64,000 nt of DNA from Hyphomicrobiales bacterium (GCA_900489925.1 UEHQ01000037.1:51591-115590); one strand, 5' to 3'; counted from the first letter of the stretch, positions 1 to 9,211 are shown. The notes: generated from the sequence alone by a model not told the origin. Program-made: numbers and translations.

Positions 1-68
1 GTAGCATCACGGATAGCCGCTTCGAGTTCTCCGGCGGCACTGACGATGTCGTTGATCAAGACTGTCAT
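1..68 (-). CDS. N-terminal fragment of an unidentified protein, cut by window start
   Basis: An ATG on the minus strand at 68 is preceded by a strong ribosome binding site (GGAGGGG, about 5 bases upstream). The 22 visible codons read MTVLINDIVSAAGELEAAIR and continue off the left edge. The stretch is open and begins like a genuine start, but it is too short to assign to a family. It is on the same strand as the SDR gene upstream of it and could be its downstream neighbour. No function is proposed. Confidence 0.5.
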   Translation of the reverse strand, partial: MTVLINDIVSAAGELEAAIRDA

Positions 69-378
69 TTTCCCCTCCAAACGAATGGAACTACATCAGT
101 TACCATGCATGCCTCGTGCCAAACTGATGGGGGAGCCCGCAAAGCTTACACCTGCCAGCGCTCGGCATATTGCAGACCATCACAGTCCTCGCTGCCAACA
201 ACTTTCGGTGTGGCCGACGAGCCTGCTCACTTTGAGCCGTTCAAACGCTCGCTTTGCAGATACTTGACCGACCATCGGAGTGGGCGATGAGGTGCGTTTC
301 GGTCATCGGGATGGCGGCCAGAATGGAAGGCAGAAGGTGTCGCAACGACCTCGCCGAGTGCGACACCGGCTTCACCAT
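69..378. other. Intergenic, no gene seen
   Basis: About 310 bases between the SDR gene stop and the start of the gene that leaves the window. Open frames here run through both neighbours and lack ribosome binding sites. No hairpin with a T-run and no recognisable operator was found. Confidence 0.5.
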
Positions 379-1137
379 TCAGAGCAGACGTACCGACATG
401 CCCCCATCTACGATCATAGGACTGCCGGTCATGAACTGGGACCGGTCCGAGAGAAGGAAAAGCGCAGCCTGAGCAATCTCCGAAGCAGAAGCCATCCTCT
501 TCATCGGGTGCAGGCCAGAAACGAACTTCAACGCATCCGGATTGCCTTCGCCACCTGCGGGGGTGACGGTGCCTCCGGGCAAGAGTGCGTTAATCCGGAT
601 GCCGTCAGCAGCGTGTTCAGAAGCAAGCGATTGCACGAGCCCATTCAGCCCCGCCTTAGAGGCGGCGTAGGCTCCCATACCAGGCAGCCCGCCATTGCTG
701 AACCCCACGAAAGAGGAGGTGAAGACAATGGAACCGCCGCCCTGTTCCTTCAGGGGCGGAACTTGCGCTTTGGCAGCCCAGAACGCGCTGGTCAGATTTG
801 TCGCAATTACCGTATTCCAGTTGTCGATGGACATCTCAGGCACTGCAATCATATCGCCGACTGTCCCGACATTATTGAACGCGCCATTCAGGCTGCCGAA
901 GCTCTGAAGAGCCAAGTCTGTCAACATGGCAAGATAGGCTCCATCAAGCACATCGCCTGAGCGCCAGACTGCTCGACCGCCGCTTCTGGTGATATCCTCC
1001 GCCACTGAACGGAGTTCGTCAGGCCGTCTGGCCGCCAAAACGACGCTAGCACCCTCGGATGCAAATAATCTCGCGGCGGCAGCTCCAATCCCGCTGCTTG
1101 CTCCGGTGACGATGATTGTCTTGTTTGTCAGTTCCAT
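379..1137 (-). CDS. SDR family NAD(P)-dependent oxidoreductase
   Basis: A 252-residue classical short-chain dehydrogenase/reductase. The cofactor loop TGASSGIG is at residues 11-18, the NNAG-type motif appears as NNVG at 88-91, and the catalytic set is Ser141/142, Tyr157 and Lys161 (YAASK). Arg37-Arg38 after the second strand suggests NADP(H) preference (inference). Length is typical of the family. The ATG at 1137 is chosen because AGGAGG lies 7 bases upstream; an in-frame start at 1257 has no such site and would add 40 atypical residues. The substrate cannot be told from sequence. An inverted repeat at 1253-1269 lies upstream and might be a regulator site. Confidence 0.9.
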   Translation of the reverse strand: MELTNKTIIVTGASSGIGAAAARLFASEGASVVLAARRPDELRSVAEDITRSGGRAVWRSGDVLDGAYLAMLTDLALQSFGSLNGAFNNVGTVGDMIAVPEMSIDNWNTVIATNLTSAFWAAKAQVPPLKEQGGGSIVFTSSFVGFSNGGLPGMGAYAASKAGLNGLVQSLASEHAADGIRINALLPGGTVTPAGGEGNPDALKFVSGLHPMKRMASASEIAQAALFLLSDRSQFMTGSPMIVDGGMSVRLL

Positions 1138-1447
1138 CTCTACCTCCTGATTACGATGCAGGAGATGGCTATTACTCCTTCCCATTCGTCGCCACCCGTT
1201 TCCTGTCAGTGCGGACGTCCGCTTAGCCGAGGGAAACTCATAATTTTTTGGCGCCAAGAGGATCTTGGCTCTTGCCGGGAATGAGCCAACGACAACTCAA
1301 GCTGTTCGCCAAATCTAAGTGTTGTCTACTTTGACTTCGAGTTTCCGAATGGTACTTCTCAGGGCGTGCTGGAATCTTGGGATCGGGCACATTAGAGCGA
1401 ATGACAATCTGGAAGGGCGGGGATCCGGATCTCGCAACAAACGATCG
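1138..1447. other. Intergenic between kup and the SDR gene
   Basis: About 310 bases downstream of kup and upstream of the SDR gene, both on the minus strand. It presumably holds the SDR promoter. The only structure noted is the perfect inverted repeat at 1253-1269. No coding sequence is supported. Confidence 0.5.
1253..1269. repeat. Perfect inverted repeat, possible operator
   Basis: GCCAAGA-GGA-TCTTGGC: two perfect 7-base arms around a 3-base centre, about 116 bases upstream of the SDR start codon. There is no T-run, so it is not a typical terminator. It could bind a dimeric repressor, but no regulator gene adjoins it in this window. Confidence 0.4.
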
Positions 1448-3349
1448 CTAGATCACGGTCTGAAGGCCGAGCTCAACAACCCTCCCGGTTGGAAGCCCGA
1501 AGTAGTCTGTGGCGTTGCCGGCGTTCTGGGCAAGCACGATGAATAGACGGTCCTGCCAGAAAGGCATCCCACCCTTCTTCGAGGGAAGGATGGTCCGTCG
1601 CGACAGAAAAAACGAGGTCGACATGATATCGAACTTCAGTCCAAGCTTGCGGCCGAGCACCAACGCCCGCGGTATGTTCGGCGTTTCCATATAGCCGAAC
1701 GTGATCACCAATCGGCTGAACAGCGGACTGAAGCTCTCAAGGAAGATTTTCTCGTCATCAGGGACAAACGGCTCCGTCGCAGTCACCACACTCAGGATTA
1801 TGTTGTGCTCGTGAAGGACCTTGTAGTGCTTTAGGCTGTGCAACAATGCGGTAGGCGCACCTTCGACGTCGCTCGTGAGAAAAACGGCGGTTCCCGGAAC
1901 AGTCAAAGGCGGTTTTTTGGCCAGCCGGTGAATAATGCCCTCGAGCGGAACTTCGTCGGCCCGCGTTCGAGCGGACAACAGTCGTCGTCCTGCCATCCAC
2001 GTCTGCATGATGAGGCCCATGGCGCATGCGACGGTGACCGGGACCCAGCCACCGTCCGGAAATTTGGCGACATTTGCCACGAAGAAGCCGGCGTCTATCA
2101 GAAAGAGCGGGACAATCACCACTGCGGTGCTCGCGGCTCGCCATTTCCAGACCTTTCTCATCACCACGTACAGCAACACGCTGGTGATCAGCATCTCACC
2201 GGTAACAGCGATCCCGTAGGCCGCCGACAATCCACTGGAATTCCTGAAATTCAGAACCAGCGCCACGACGAATACGAAAAGCATCGCGTTCACTTGCGGC
2301 ATGAAGATCTGGCCGGAGTGCGTTTCAGACGTATGCAGGATCTGGAGGCGGGGCAACAAGTTGAGATGCATCGCCTGACGCACCAGGGAATAGGCGCCAG
2401 AGATGACCGCCTGACTGGCGATCACGGTAGCGGCCGTTGCAAGACATACGATCGGCACGCGCGCCCATTCAGGATGCATGCTGAAAAACGGATGCCCTGC
2501 CATGTCGGGGTTCGCAAGCACGAACGCGCCTTGTCCAAAGTAGTTGAGAAGCAGGCATGGGAACACGAGCAAGAACCACGCCGTTACGATCGGTCGTCGA
2601 CCAAAGTGACCCAGATCGACGTAGAGCGCCTCGGCCCCCGTGACAGCTAGGAATACCGCACCAAGAACGGCAATCGCGTGTCCGACGTTGTGCGATGCAT
2701 ACAGCAATCCATGGAGTGGATTGATGGCGCTGAATATCTCGAGATCATCGAGAATATGAATGGCACCGCTTACTCCGAGAACCACAAACCACAGCGCCAT
2801 GACAGGCCCGAACACGGATGCAACGCCGCCTGTGCCGAACCGTTGAACAAAAAACAAAACGGCAATGATGGTAACGGTGATCGGCACAATCCAGGCGGAA
2901 AGTGCCGGAGCGACAACTTGTATTCCTTCCACCGCCGAAAGGACGGAGATCGCGGGAGTGATGATCGCGTCCCCGAGAAAAAGCGAAGCGCCTGCGACAC
3001 CCAAAACGAGAATCCACGTTGGTTTCCCGGCGAAACTCTGACGCGCAAGCGTCATCAAAGAAAGCGTCCCGCCTTCGCCGCGATTGTCCGCCTTGAGAAC
3101 GAACGTCACGTACTTCACGGTGACGACGATCGTCAGGGCCCACACGATCAACGAAAGGATGCCGAGCACGTTCTCGCGGTGCGATCCTGATCCTGCCGTT
3201 GCGTGTAGAGCTTCGCGAAACGCATAGAGTGGGCTGGTCCCTATGTCGCCATATACGACACCAAGAGCCGCCAGCACCAGCGATGGAAGGCCGCTTCGAG
3301 TTTCAATCTCAAGTTCTGGATCTTCGGATCGAAGTTGCGGGTATGTCAC
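1448..3349 (-). CDS. kup: Kup-type low-affinity potassium uptake protein
   Basis: A 633-residue K+:H+ symporter of the Kup/HAK/KT family, close to the roughly 620-residue norm. The family hallmark GVVYGDIGTSPLYAF is at residues 30-44, followed by about 12 hydrophobic membrane segments to near residue 450 and a soluble C-terminal domain of about 170 residues. It acts in the inner membrane. The start is a GTG at 3349 with AGGA about 7 bases upstream. Rhizobia often carry several kup paralogues, so the specific copy is not decided. A short hydrophobic ORF lies upstream on the same strand (3511-3612). Confidence 0.96.
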   Translation of the reverse strand: MTYPQLRSEDPELEIETRSGLPSLVLAALGVVYGDIGTSPLYAFREALHATAGSGSHRENVLGILSLIVWALTIVVTVKYVTFVLKADNRGEGGTLSLMTLARQSFAGKPTWILVLGVAGASLFLGDAIITPAISVLSAVEGIQVVAPALSAWIVPITVTIIAVLFFVQRFGTGGVASVFGPVMALWFVVLGVSGAIHILDDLEIFSAINPLHGLLYASHNVGHAIAVLGAVFLAVTGAEALYVDLGHFGRRPIVTAWFLLVFPCLLLNYFGQGAFVLANPDMAGHPFFSMHPEWARVPIVCLATAATVIASQAVISGAYSLVRQAMHLNLLPRLQILHTSETHSGQIFMPQVNAMLFVFVVALVLNFRNSSGLSAAYGIAVTGEMLITSVLLYVVMRKVWKWRAASTAVVIVPLFLIDAGFFVANVAKFPDGGWVPVTVACAMGLIMQTWMAGRRLLSARTRADEVPLEGIIHRLAKKPPLTVPGTAVFLTSDVEGAPTALLHSLKHYKVLHEHNIILSVVTATEPFVPDDEKIFLESFSPLFSRLVITFGYMETPNIPRALVLGRKLGLKFDIMSTSFFLSRRTILPSKKGGMPFWQDRLFIVLAQNAGNATDYFGLPTGRVVELGLQTVI

Positions 3350-3821
3350 CGGGACGTCCTAATGGGAAGAAGGGCGAAGTGTCGAGCCTGATGATACCGC
3401 TGAGAACGCAAATGTCCCATCAGATCGCCATGTCAAGAATCGTTCTGCACCGGTTTTGTGCTGGTCCCGGTTTGGACCGTCGATGGATTAAAGGTCTTGG
3501 TGACCTGATATCACACCGGCGATACAACCAGGACCGAAATGGTGACAAGCAACAGACACATCATCCCGATCACGACGGTCACGGCGATTGCGGTCGAGTG
3601 TTTCTGGTCCATACGATGAAAAATAACAACGAAGAAGCCCGGTTCTCATGCGGCGCCTGGCCGCGTCGCTGCGACCTCTCGGTGCTGGTGGCGATAAGTG
3701 CTATGCATATACCGCGCTGCGGGCGATACGAGGATCGCTCATTATCATGTCGCACCCCAAGAATATCCGCCACCTGCCGGAGTGGAGACCTCGACGTCGC
3801 TGCCGTGCGGTTCCGCTGCCA
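3350..3821. other. Intergenic upstream of kup
   Basis: About 470 bases between the FMN-binding protein gene and kup. It holds a possible 33-residue membrane peptide (3511-3612, minus). A TTGACA-like hexamer occurs on the minus strand near 3440, but without a convincing -10. Nothing else is supported. Confidence 0.45.
3511..3612 (-). CDS. Possible 33-residue single-span membrane peptide
   Basis: Minus-strand ATG at 3612, 33 codons, TGA at 3511-3513. The peptide starts MDQKHSTAIAVTVVIGMM and continues with an unbroken run of Leu, Val and Ile to its C-terminus, giving one predicted membrane segment behind a short polar N-terminus. The architecture resembles KdpF, the small K+-transporter subunit, and the gene sits just upstream of kup, but no homology is claimed. 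No clear ribosome binding site was found. It could be a chance ORF. Confidence 0.35.
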   Translation of the reverse strand: MDQKHSTAIAVTVVIGMMCLLLVTISVLVVSPV

Positions 3822-4394
3822 TCAAGGGTTGACCCAGCGGGAGGCAGTCAGAACGCCGGCATTGTCATAATCAAGGATAGCACGGCGGTTAGTGGGCTTC
3901 CCCAATTCAAACCAGTCTAAGGACTCGGCCTGGAAAAGTACGACGCCGAAGAATGCCTTTCCGTCAGCGTCTGCGCCTGATGTGAAGGAATTGATCTCAT
4001 CTTGGTTAGGCTCGTCCCCCGGGGGACCGCCGGCATATGTGCTTCTCGTCCAAGAGGAGAGTTTGCTCCATGCGTGGTTGGCCAGATCGCTGCCTGGGGG
4101 ATGTAGGCGAACGGTCCCGGAGAGCCGAAGTTGAACACGGGCTGACGCACAGAATCCCAGAATCGTGGCGATGGGATTATTGGATAGCTCGACCCACTTC
4201 TGGCTGCGCGTATCCGTGTGAATTTCCACAAGGCGCTCTAGTCTGTCCACCCGTCGGAGCACAACGACGCGTGCCTGCGGACGGCCACCCCGATCGACAG
4301 AACACAGATCGATGAATCTGAACCCCGATTGCGGGTCCTCCGGCGCGCCTTCAAGGGCCAACCAGGCGGAGCTATCCACCTCTTCAAGTCTCAT
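3822..4394 (-). CDS. Pyridoxamine 5'-phosphate oxidase-like FMN-binding protein
   Basis: A 190-residue protein of the PNPOx-like split-barrel flavin-binding fold. The stretch RPQARVVVLRRVDR is typical of the FMN phosphate-binding strand, followed by TDTRSQKW as in the PdxH family, and a C-terminal WFELGKP-type segment near residue 165. True PdxH is usually longer (about 210-220) and ends with an RLxP-type substrate motif that is not evident here, so this is called a family member rather than PdxH. The start lacks a strong ribosome binding site. It lies downstream of xthA and the isomerase-like gene on the same strand. Confidence 0.75.
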   Translation of the reverse strand: MRLEEVDSSAWLALEGAPEDPQSGFRFIDLCSVDRGGRPQARVVVLRRVDRLERLVEIHTDTRSQKWVELSNNPIATILGFCASARVQLRLSGTVRLHPPGSDLANHAWSKLSSWTRSTYAGGPPGDEPNQDEINSFTSGADADGKAFFGVVLFQAESLDWFELGKPTNRRAILDYDNAGVLTASRWVNP

Positions 4395-4506
4395 CGTTCG
4401 GCGTCCACTTCACGTTCTCCGGAGACGGATAATCACAATTAGTCAGCCATTGCCCATGGAGAAAATTCAACCGGACAGCCCCCAGGTGGGTTGTCGCTCT
4501 GTGCGA

Positions 4507-5274
4507 TCACGGAACCAGGAAGCGGCTGAGATACTCGAAGCTGCGCTTGGCGAAATCCGCAGGATCCTTTGGGTTGTCGTGCTCCACCACGAGCGTCCGG
4601 GCCCCGCAACGTATGGCCTCCCGCCACAAGCTTGGCCAGATAAGCACTCCGGCGCCGACGTCTGTCCACCCACCCTGATCCACGTTCGCTCCTTCGGGCG
4701 CTCTGTCCTTGACATGAGCGGAGGCAAGAAGGCCCTGAAAGCGTCGCAGCCATTCCGAAGGACTGGCACCTGCGTTGTGAATCCAGCCTATGTCCGCCTG
4801 CCAAAGCAACCTGCTTCCTCGCGCGGCGTCGAACAGTACGTCTAGTCCGCAGCGCGCGCCAGGCTTTGCGGTCAGCCCCGCGGATTTGTTGTGGTAACCA
4901 AACCCAATTCCCTTGGCTCCAAGCAACTCTGCAACCGCGGCAAGATCGACGCCCAATTTCCTCCAGGCAAGTTCTCCTTGTCCATGGAACGTTCGCGAAG
5001 GGTGGGGTGCGAAGAGCGTTTCAATGCCGCACTCCTCGCAAGCATGGATGAGTTCGTGGGGCTTCACCTGGAGGGACTCGAGGGAGACGTGGGCCGTTGG
5101 AGCCTCAAGCCCGTAACGGCGCAACCCGTCGGCCAGTGCGCCGTTGTCCAGCAGGTGGCTTTCGAGTGGCTCGACGAAGTGAAACCCGGCAGATGCGGCT
5201 GCACGGAGCTGATGATCAAGCGGACCGAGTTCCCTCATCGAGAAGAGTTGCAGGGATAGCTTCAGTTGCGTCAT
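4507..5274 (-). CDS. Sugar phosphate isomerase/epimerase family protein (TIM barrel)
   Basis: A 255-residue protein of the xylose isomerase-like/AP-endonuclease 2 TIM-barrel family. Family signs are the SLQLFSMRELGPLD N-terminus, a central GFGYHNK segment, LLWQADIGWIHNAG, SAHVKDRAPEG, and the late Glu in VVEHDNP; the His, Asp and Glu residues in these motifs are the usual metal ligands. The start at 5274 has GAGG about 5 bases upstream. It follows xthA by 40 bases and may be cotranscribed. The exact substrate (sugar, ketose phosphate or inosose-like) cannot be inferred. Confidence 0.85.
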   Translation of the reverse strand: MTQLKLSLQLFSMRELGPLDHQLRAAASAGFHFVEPLESHLLDNGALADGLRRYGLEAPTAHVSLESLQVKPHELIHACEECGIETLFAPHPSRTFHGQGELAWRKLGVDLAAVAELLGAKGIGFGYHNKSAGLTAKPGARCGLDVLFDAARGSRLLWQADIGWIHNAGASPSEWLRRFQGLLASAHVKDRAPEGANVDQGGWTDVGAGVLIWPSLWREAIRCGARTLVVEHDNPKDPADFAKRSFEYLSRFLVP

Positions 5275-5314
5275 GTCTGCCTCGTTGCTCCTGCCACCTT
5301 ACCGCTCGATGTAT

Positions 5315-6112
5315 TCACATTCGAGCCGCATTCCCGCTCGCAAGGTCGAGTTCTATCATGACTGGAGCATGATCGCTCGTGTGCACCCAGCTTCGCGGCT
5401 CCCGACGGACGCTTGCGCTACGAAGCATAAGTGCGGCGCTTGGCGATAGCAGGAAATGATCGATCCGCAAGCCGGCATTTCGCTCAAAGGAATTCCGCCA
5501 GTATTTCCAGAACGTATAGATGCGCTCGTCAGGATGAAGATGGCGAATGGCGTCCGTCCACCCCTGCGCGACGAGCTTCCCATAGGCCATGCGGACTTCC
5601 GGGCGGAATAGCGCGTCGTTTTCCCAACGCTCGGGCTTGTACACGTCGAGGTCGGTGGGCGCGACGTTGAAGTCGCCGACGAGGAGGATGGGAACTTCGA
5701 GTTCCAGTAGTTCGGCAGCGTAGGTATGCAGTCTGCGAAACCAGCTAAGTTTGTAGTCGAACTTCGGTCCGGGTACTGGATTGCCATTGGGAAGGTAGAG
5801 GCAACCGACGAGGATGCCGTGTACCACAGCCTCGATATATCGACTTTGGCTGTCATCCGGGGCGCCCGGCAATCCTCGCCGGGTCACAACAGGCGTGGCG
5901 TCGCGCGCGAGGATTGCCACGCCGTTCCAGCCTTTCTGGCCATGCCAGATGGCTTCATAACCGGCCTTGTTTATTTCCTTGATTGGAAACTTCGAGGCTT
6001 CCGTCTTCAGTTCCTGCAAGCAAACCACATCCGGCACATCTTGCTTCAACCACCGCAGCAGGATTTCCAACCGGCCATTGATGCCATTGACGTTGTAGGT
6101 GGCGATCTTCAT
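5315..6112 (-). CDS. xthA: Exodeoxyribonuclease III (AP endonuclease)
   Basis: A 265-residue Mg2+-dependent 3'-5' exonuclease and AP endonuclease of the ExoIII/EEP superfamily, for base excision repair in the cytoplasm. The catalytic landmarks are all present: Asn7 in TYNVNGI, Glu34 in LQELKT, the GDFNVAPTDLDVY block near residue 150, and the final SDHAPV motif. Length matches E. coli Xth. Rhizobia usually carry more than one xth-like gene, so the paralogue is not decided. It heads a minus-strand run with the isomerase-like gene. Confidence 0.95.
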   Translation of the reverse strand: MKIATYNVNGINGRLEILLRWLKQDVPDVVCLQELKTEASKFPIKEINKAGYEAIWHGQKGWNGVAILARDATPVVTRRGLPGAPDDSQSRYIEAVVHGILVGCLYLPNGNPVPGPKFDYKLSWFRRLHTYAAELLELEVPILLVGDFNVAPTDLDVYKPERWENDALFRPEVRMAYGKLVAQGWTDAIRHLHPDERIYTFWKYWRNSFERNAGLRIDHFLLSPSAALMLRSASVRREPRSWVHTSDHAPVMIELDLASGNAARM

Positions 6113-6476
6113 GTGGCTCCGATCGTAGCGACGCGGTACCGGACAGGTGGGGCGCTCGTCTGCCGCTTCGTTGGCCGCAGCGGGAAACCGGAAAAACCGC
6201 CGCGTTCGCCATCCCTGTCGCGTCCGGTTGACACGGACCGCGCTCGTTGTGGGAATGTCGAACTATGGCGAAGGTTCCGCAAGTGCACAGCATGTTAAAC
6301 TCGCTCCGCCATTTGGAAGCCTTCGGGTTGCGTTTGATGACCTGCCGGGTGGCATCCAACGCGTCGTCGTTTCTGTGAACGCCAAGTCCATGACGAGGGG
6401 CGGCATCGTGCCGCGACGGCCCGCGTTCATTCTTGACGGTGTTGGGCAGAGCGCTAGGTTACGTTGCTTGGAGGAT
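6113..6476. other. Intergenic, divergent promoter region
   Basis: About 360 bases between xthA (minus) and the hypothetical gene at 6477 (plus). It must contain both promoters, but no clear sigma70 or stress promoter was recognised. Open frames crossing it lack ribosome binding sites and family resemblance. Confidence 0.4.
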
Positions 6477-6719
6477 ATGCCAATGGCCCCGCGCGTGGAT
6501 CATAATTTCCGAATGCTGGCAGAAGCGGTGAATGCTTGGTTCGCCTATTACGAAGTCGAACCGCACGAGCAGGCATACGAGGCGCTATCGACGGCGGCCC
6601 TCTCGCTCTACCATCAGGGCCATCGCAACCTCGACGATCTCTCAACCATGCTGATAGGCACCCACGTCGGCCCATGGGCCGTACGCGTCAATGCGCCTTC
6701 ATCCGATGGCGTACACTGA
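6477..6719 (+). CDS. Hypothetical protein, 80 residues
   Basis: Starts at ATG 6477 with GGAG 5 bases upstream (ttGGAGgatATG). The product is a small, soluble, probably helical protein with a central segment NAWFAYYEVEPHEQAYEAL and no signal peptide or membrane segment. I do not recognise the family. The frame continues upstream to 6147, but that part has no good start site and is not protein-like. Another small gene with a strong ribosome binding site follows 59 bases downstream. Confidence 0.6.
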   Translation: MPMAPRVDHNFRMLAEAVNAWFAYYEVEPHEQAYEALSTAALSLYHQGHRNLDDLSTMLIGTHVGPWAVRVNAPSSDGVH

Positions 6720-6778
6720 AAAAGCCCGTCAAGCACGTGCCAATCGTTTGCGCTTTTTCCAGTCAGGAGGTGACCAAA

Positions 6779-6982
6779 ATGCCAGACCAAAACATCTTGG
6801 CCGAAGCAAAGCCTCGCTTGGAGACGCTCGTAAACGGACTGGTGGCGGAAGGCGCGGAGCGCAACGCTGTGCTCTATGTCCTCGAGAAGGAGATCGGCAA
6901 TCTCCGACGTTGGCAGGCGAACGCTTCTATCGATCGCGCGACCCTCGAAGAGCCGTCAAACGATTGGCCATCCGCTGAATGA
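6779..6982 (+). CDS. Hypothetical protein, 67 residues
   Basis: Start ATG 6779 has a near-perfect ribosome binding site (AGGAGGtgaccaaaATG), the main support for the call. The product begins MPDQNILAEAKPRLETLVNG and looks acidic and helical throughout, ending SNDWPSAE. No signal peptide or membrane segment. Possibly coexpressed with the gene at 6477. Family not recognised. Confidence 0.65.
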   Translation: MPDQNILAEAKPRLETLVNGLVAEGAERNAVLYVLEKEIGNLRRWQANASIDRATLEEPSNDWPSAE

Positions 6983-7089
6983 CATTTGCAGCGAACACAC
7001 GCGACGTCGAGCCGAAACATGCCGCGCGAGTATTTCGCGCTGGGGCTGGCGGCCGATAGCAGACCGACCGCAGACCCAGAGCGGCAAGG

Positions 7090-7647
7090 TTAGTTCTCGA
7101 TCTGCTGCTCAGCAACTACGCTCGCCACCACCTCATCGGCGCCGTTCGGATAGAGGGGGAGGTCGAGAGTCACCGCCTCCTTGGAGCCTTCCCGGTCGAT
7201 GGTGAAGAACTTCCGCGAGCGAACCGCACCGCTTTGCTGCCCGGACGGAATGGCATGTCTGCTCGTGGTAAGGAACCGCTCGAATTGCTCTGCGCCGATC
7301 CCCGCGAAGGCCATGCTGCAGCTCTCGACCGCCTTCCCACCGACGCTAGCCTTCGCGACAACAAGCGCCTCGAACGGCTTGTCGCCGCCTGTCTGCACGA
7401 TCCAGCCATCGAAGGCAGTCGGCTGGTTGAGGGGCACGATGCCCAGTGTGATGTCCTCGGCCAGGGCAGTCCATTCACGCTCCTTGGCGAACGCTACTGT
7501 GCGGTCGTATCGTGGACCTTGATCCAGGCACCTTTTGGCGAATAGGTCAAACCGGGAGGACGTCTCGTCCGCCATGGCGGAGGGCGCAAGCAGACTTGTC
7601 GCCACCGCCAGCCGAAGCATCATCGACGTCATGGGCCGTGGTCTCAT
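7090..7647 (-). CDS. Exported hypothetical protein, 185 residues
   Basis: Begins with a signal peptide (MRPRPMTSMMLRLAVATSLL, then APSAMA before a likely cleavage near residue 26), so it is probably periplasmic. The mature part has two Cys residues (in KRCLDQ and ESCSMAF) that could form a disulfide. The pattern (Cys near the N-terminus, GWIV, and a central Cys-Ser-Met) resembles small exported hypothetical proteins common in rhizobia, without known function. GGAT lies about 10 bases before the ATG at 7647. Confidence 0.75.
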   Translation of the reverse strand: MRPRPMTSMMLRLAVATSLLAPSAMADETSSRFDLFAKRCLDQGPRYDRTVAFAKEREWTALAEDITLGIVPLNQPTAFDGWIVQTGGDKPFEALVVAKASVGGKAVESCSMAFAGIGAEQFERFLTTSRHAIPSGQQSGAVRSRKFFTIDREGSKEAVTLDLPLYPNGADEVVASVVAEQQIEN

Positions 7648-7909
7648 CGCATTCCAATCCTGCTTGGTGGTTCAGTACCAGAATTCAATACCGCGGCTGT
7701 GACGCGCAAAGCCAAAACCAGGAGCGCGAGCCGCAGAATCCTCAAATATCCCATGCGAACCCAGAGTACCACAACGAGCACATCACCGAGCCGGTCGACG
7801 GACAACGCCTACGTGACATTACACAAAGCCTTCATAACTCAATGCGCAGTTTGCTTCTTTGTGCCGAGCAGCTACCTTCAACCATCGTCATCAACCAGAC
7901 AGGGTCGAC

Positions 7910-9211
7910 TTGTACACCGAAATCGCAATCGTGATCTTCTTGACCGTCCTCAACGGCGTCCTCGCCATGTCGGAGCTAGCCGTCGTCTCCGCACGCCAAG
8001 CCCGCCTCAAGGTCCTTGCCGACCATGGAAGCCGTGGCGCCCGGCTGGCAATCCGCCTGGCGGAGGATCCTGGCCGCTTCCTTTCGACGGTTCAGATCGG
8101 CATCACGCTCGTCGGCGTTCTCTCCGGCGCCTTCTCAGGAGCGACGCTCGGTGCGCGGTTGTCCTCCTGGCTACTGGCACAAGGCCTGCCGGCAGCTTGG
8201 GCGGATGCCTTGGGCGTCGGTTCGGTGGTGGTACTCATCACCTATCTGTCGCTCATCGTCGGCGAGCTTGTTCCCAAGCAGATGGCGCTACGCGCTCCCG
8301 AGGCCGTTGCCGCGAAGGTAGCGCCGACAATGACCTACCTTTCGAGGTTCGCGCTTCCCCTCGTGTGGCTCCTCGACAAGTCAGGCAAGCTGGTGCTCGG
8401 CCTACTTGGTCAAACTGGCAAGGGAACGGGCAGCGTCACAGACGAGGAGATCAAGACAGTGCTGGCCGAAGCCCAGAGCGCGGGCGTGATCGAGAGCGAG
8501 GAATCGGCCATGATCACGGGCGTGATGCGTCTGGCCGACCGAACGGCCCGTGCGCTCATGACGCCCAGAAGGGATGTCGATCTCGTCGACGTCGAGGACA
8601 CTCCCGAAAAAGTCCGGGCCGTCGTCCAGAAGAGTGCAAGGTCACGCCTTCCCGCAAGGCGCGGAAGCTCCGACGAGATCGTGGGCGTCATCGCGGTCAA
8701 GGATTACTACAACGCGCTCGCCTCCGGCCAAGTTGACGTCGTGTCGCTTGTTAGGGAAGTGCCGGTTGTCTCAGATCTTGCCCCAGCCACAATCGTGATC
8801 GGGGCGTTGCGCAGGTCGTCGCAACACATGGTTCTCGTTTACGACGAATACGGCCACTTCGAAGGCATCGTAACCTCCGGCGACATCCTCGAATCCGTGA
8901 TGGGCGTGCTCGGCGACGACGGCGTTGGAGACGAACAGGCGATCAAGAGAAGAGATGATGGTTCCTATCTCGTCTCGGGGTGGACCCCGATCGACGAATT
9001 CGTCGAGTTCATGAATTTCCCGAAGGACGACGACATTGAATATCAGACGGTCGCGGGCCTTGTTCTGGAGGAACTAAAGCACCTTCCGGAGTTGGGGGAA
9101 ACCTTCGAGAAATCAGGCTGGAAGTTCGAGGTTATCGATCTCGACGGGCGCCGCGTGGACAAGCTGCTCGTAACCGCTCCACAGAAGGACGCCGATGCGA
9201 TGGATATCTGA
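7910..9211 (+). CDS. CNNM/CBS-domain membrane protein (HlyC/CorC family)
   Basis: A protein of about 433 residues with the order CNNM (DUF21) membrane domain, CBS pair, CorC/HlyC C-terminal domain. The first hydrophobic segment reads AIVIFLTVLNGVLAMSELAV; further segments include SVVVLITYLSLIVGELVPKQ. The CBS pair spans about residues 200-330 and the CorC_HlyC domain about 345-430 (YLVSGWTPIDEF onward). Family members are linked to Mg2+/Co2+ efflux or resistance rather than haemolysis. The TTG at 7910 is preferred because homologues usually begin just before this hydrophobic segment; an in-frame ATG at 7859 would add 17 residues. Confidence 0.9.
   Translation: MYTEIAIVIFLTVLNGVLAMSELAVVSARQARLKVLADHGSRGARLAIRLAEDPGRFLSTVQIGITLVGVLSGAFSGATLGARLSSWLLAQGLPAAWADALGVGSVVVLITYLSLIVGELVPKQMALRAPEAVAAKVAPTMTYLSRFALPLVWLLDKSGKLVLGLLGQTGKGTGSVTDEEIKTVLAEAQSAGVIESEESAMITGVMRLADRTARALMTPRRDVDLVDVEDTPEKVRAVVQKSARSRLPARRGSSDEIVGVIAVKDYYNALASGQVDVVSLVREVPVVSDLAPATIVIGALRRSSQHMVLVYDEYGHFEGIVTSGDILESVMGVLGDDGVGDEQAIKRRDDGSYLVSGWTPIDEFVEFMNFPKDDDIEYQTVAGLVLEELKHLPELGETFEKSGWKFEVIDLDGRRVDKLLVTAPQKDADAMDI

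Noticed and set aside
1938..2700. Plus-strand ORFs opposite kup
   Set aside because: They are shadows of a highly conserved gene, with the biased composition expected of antisense frames.
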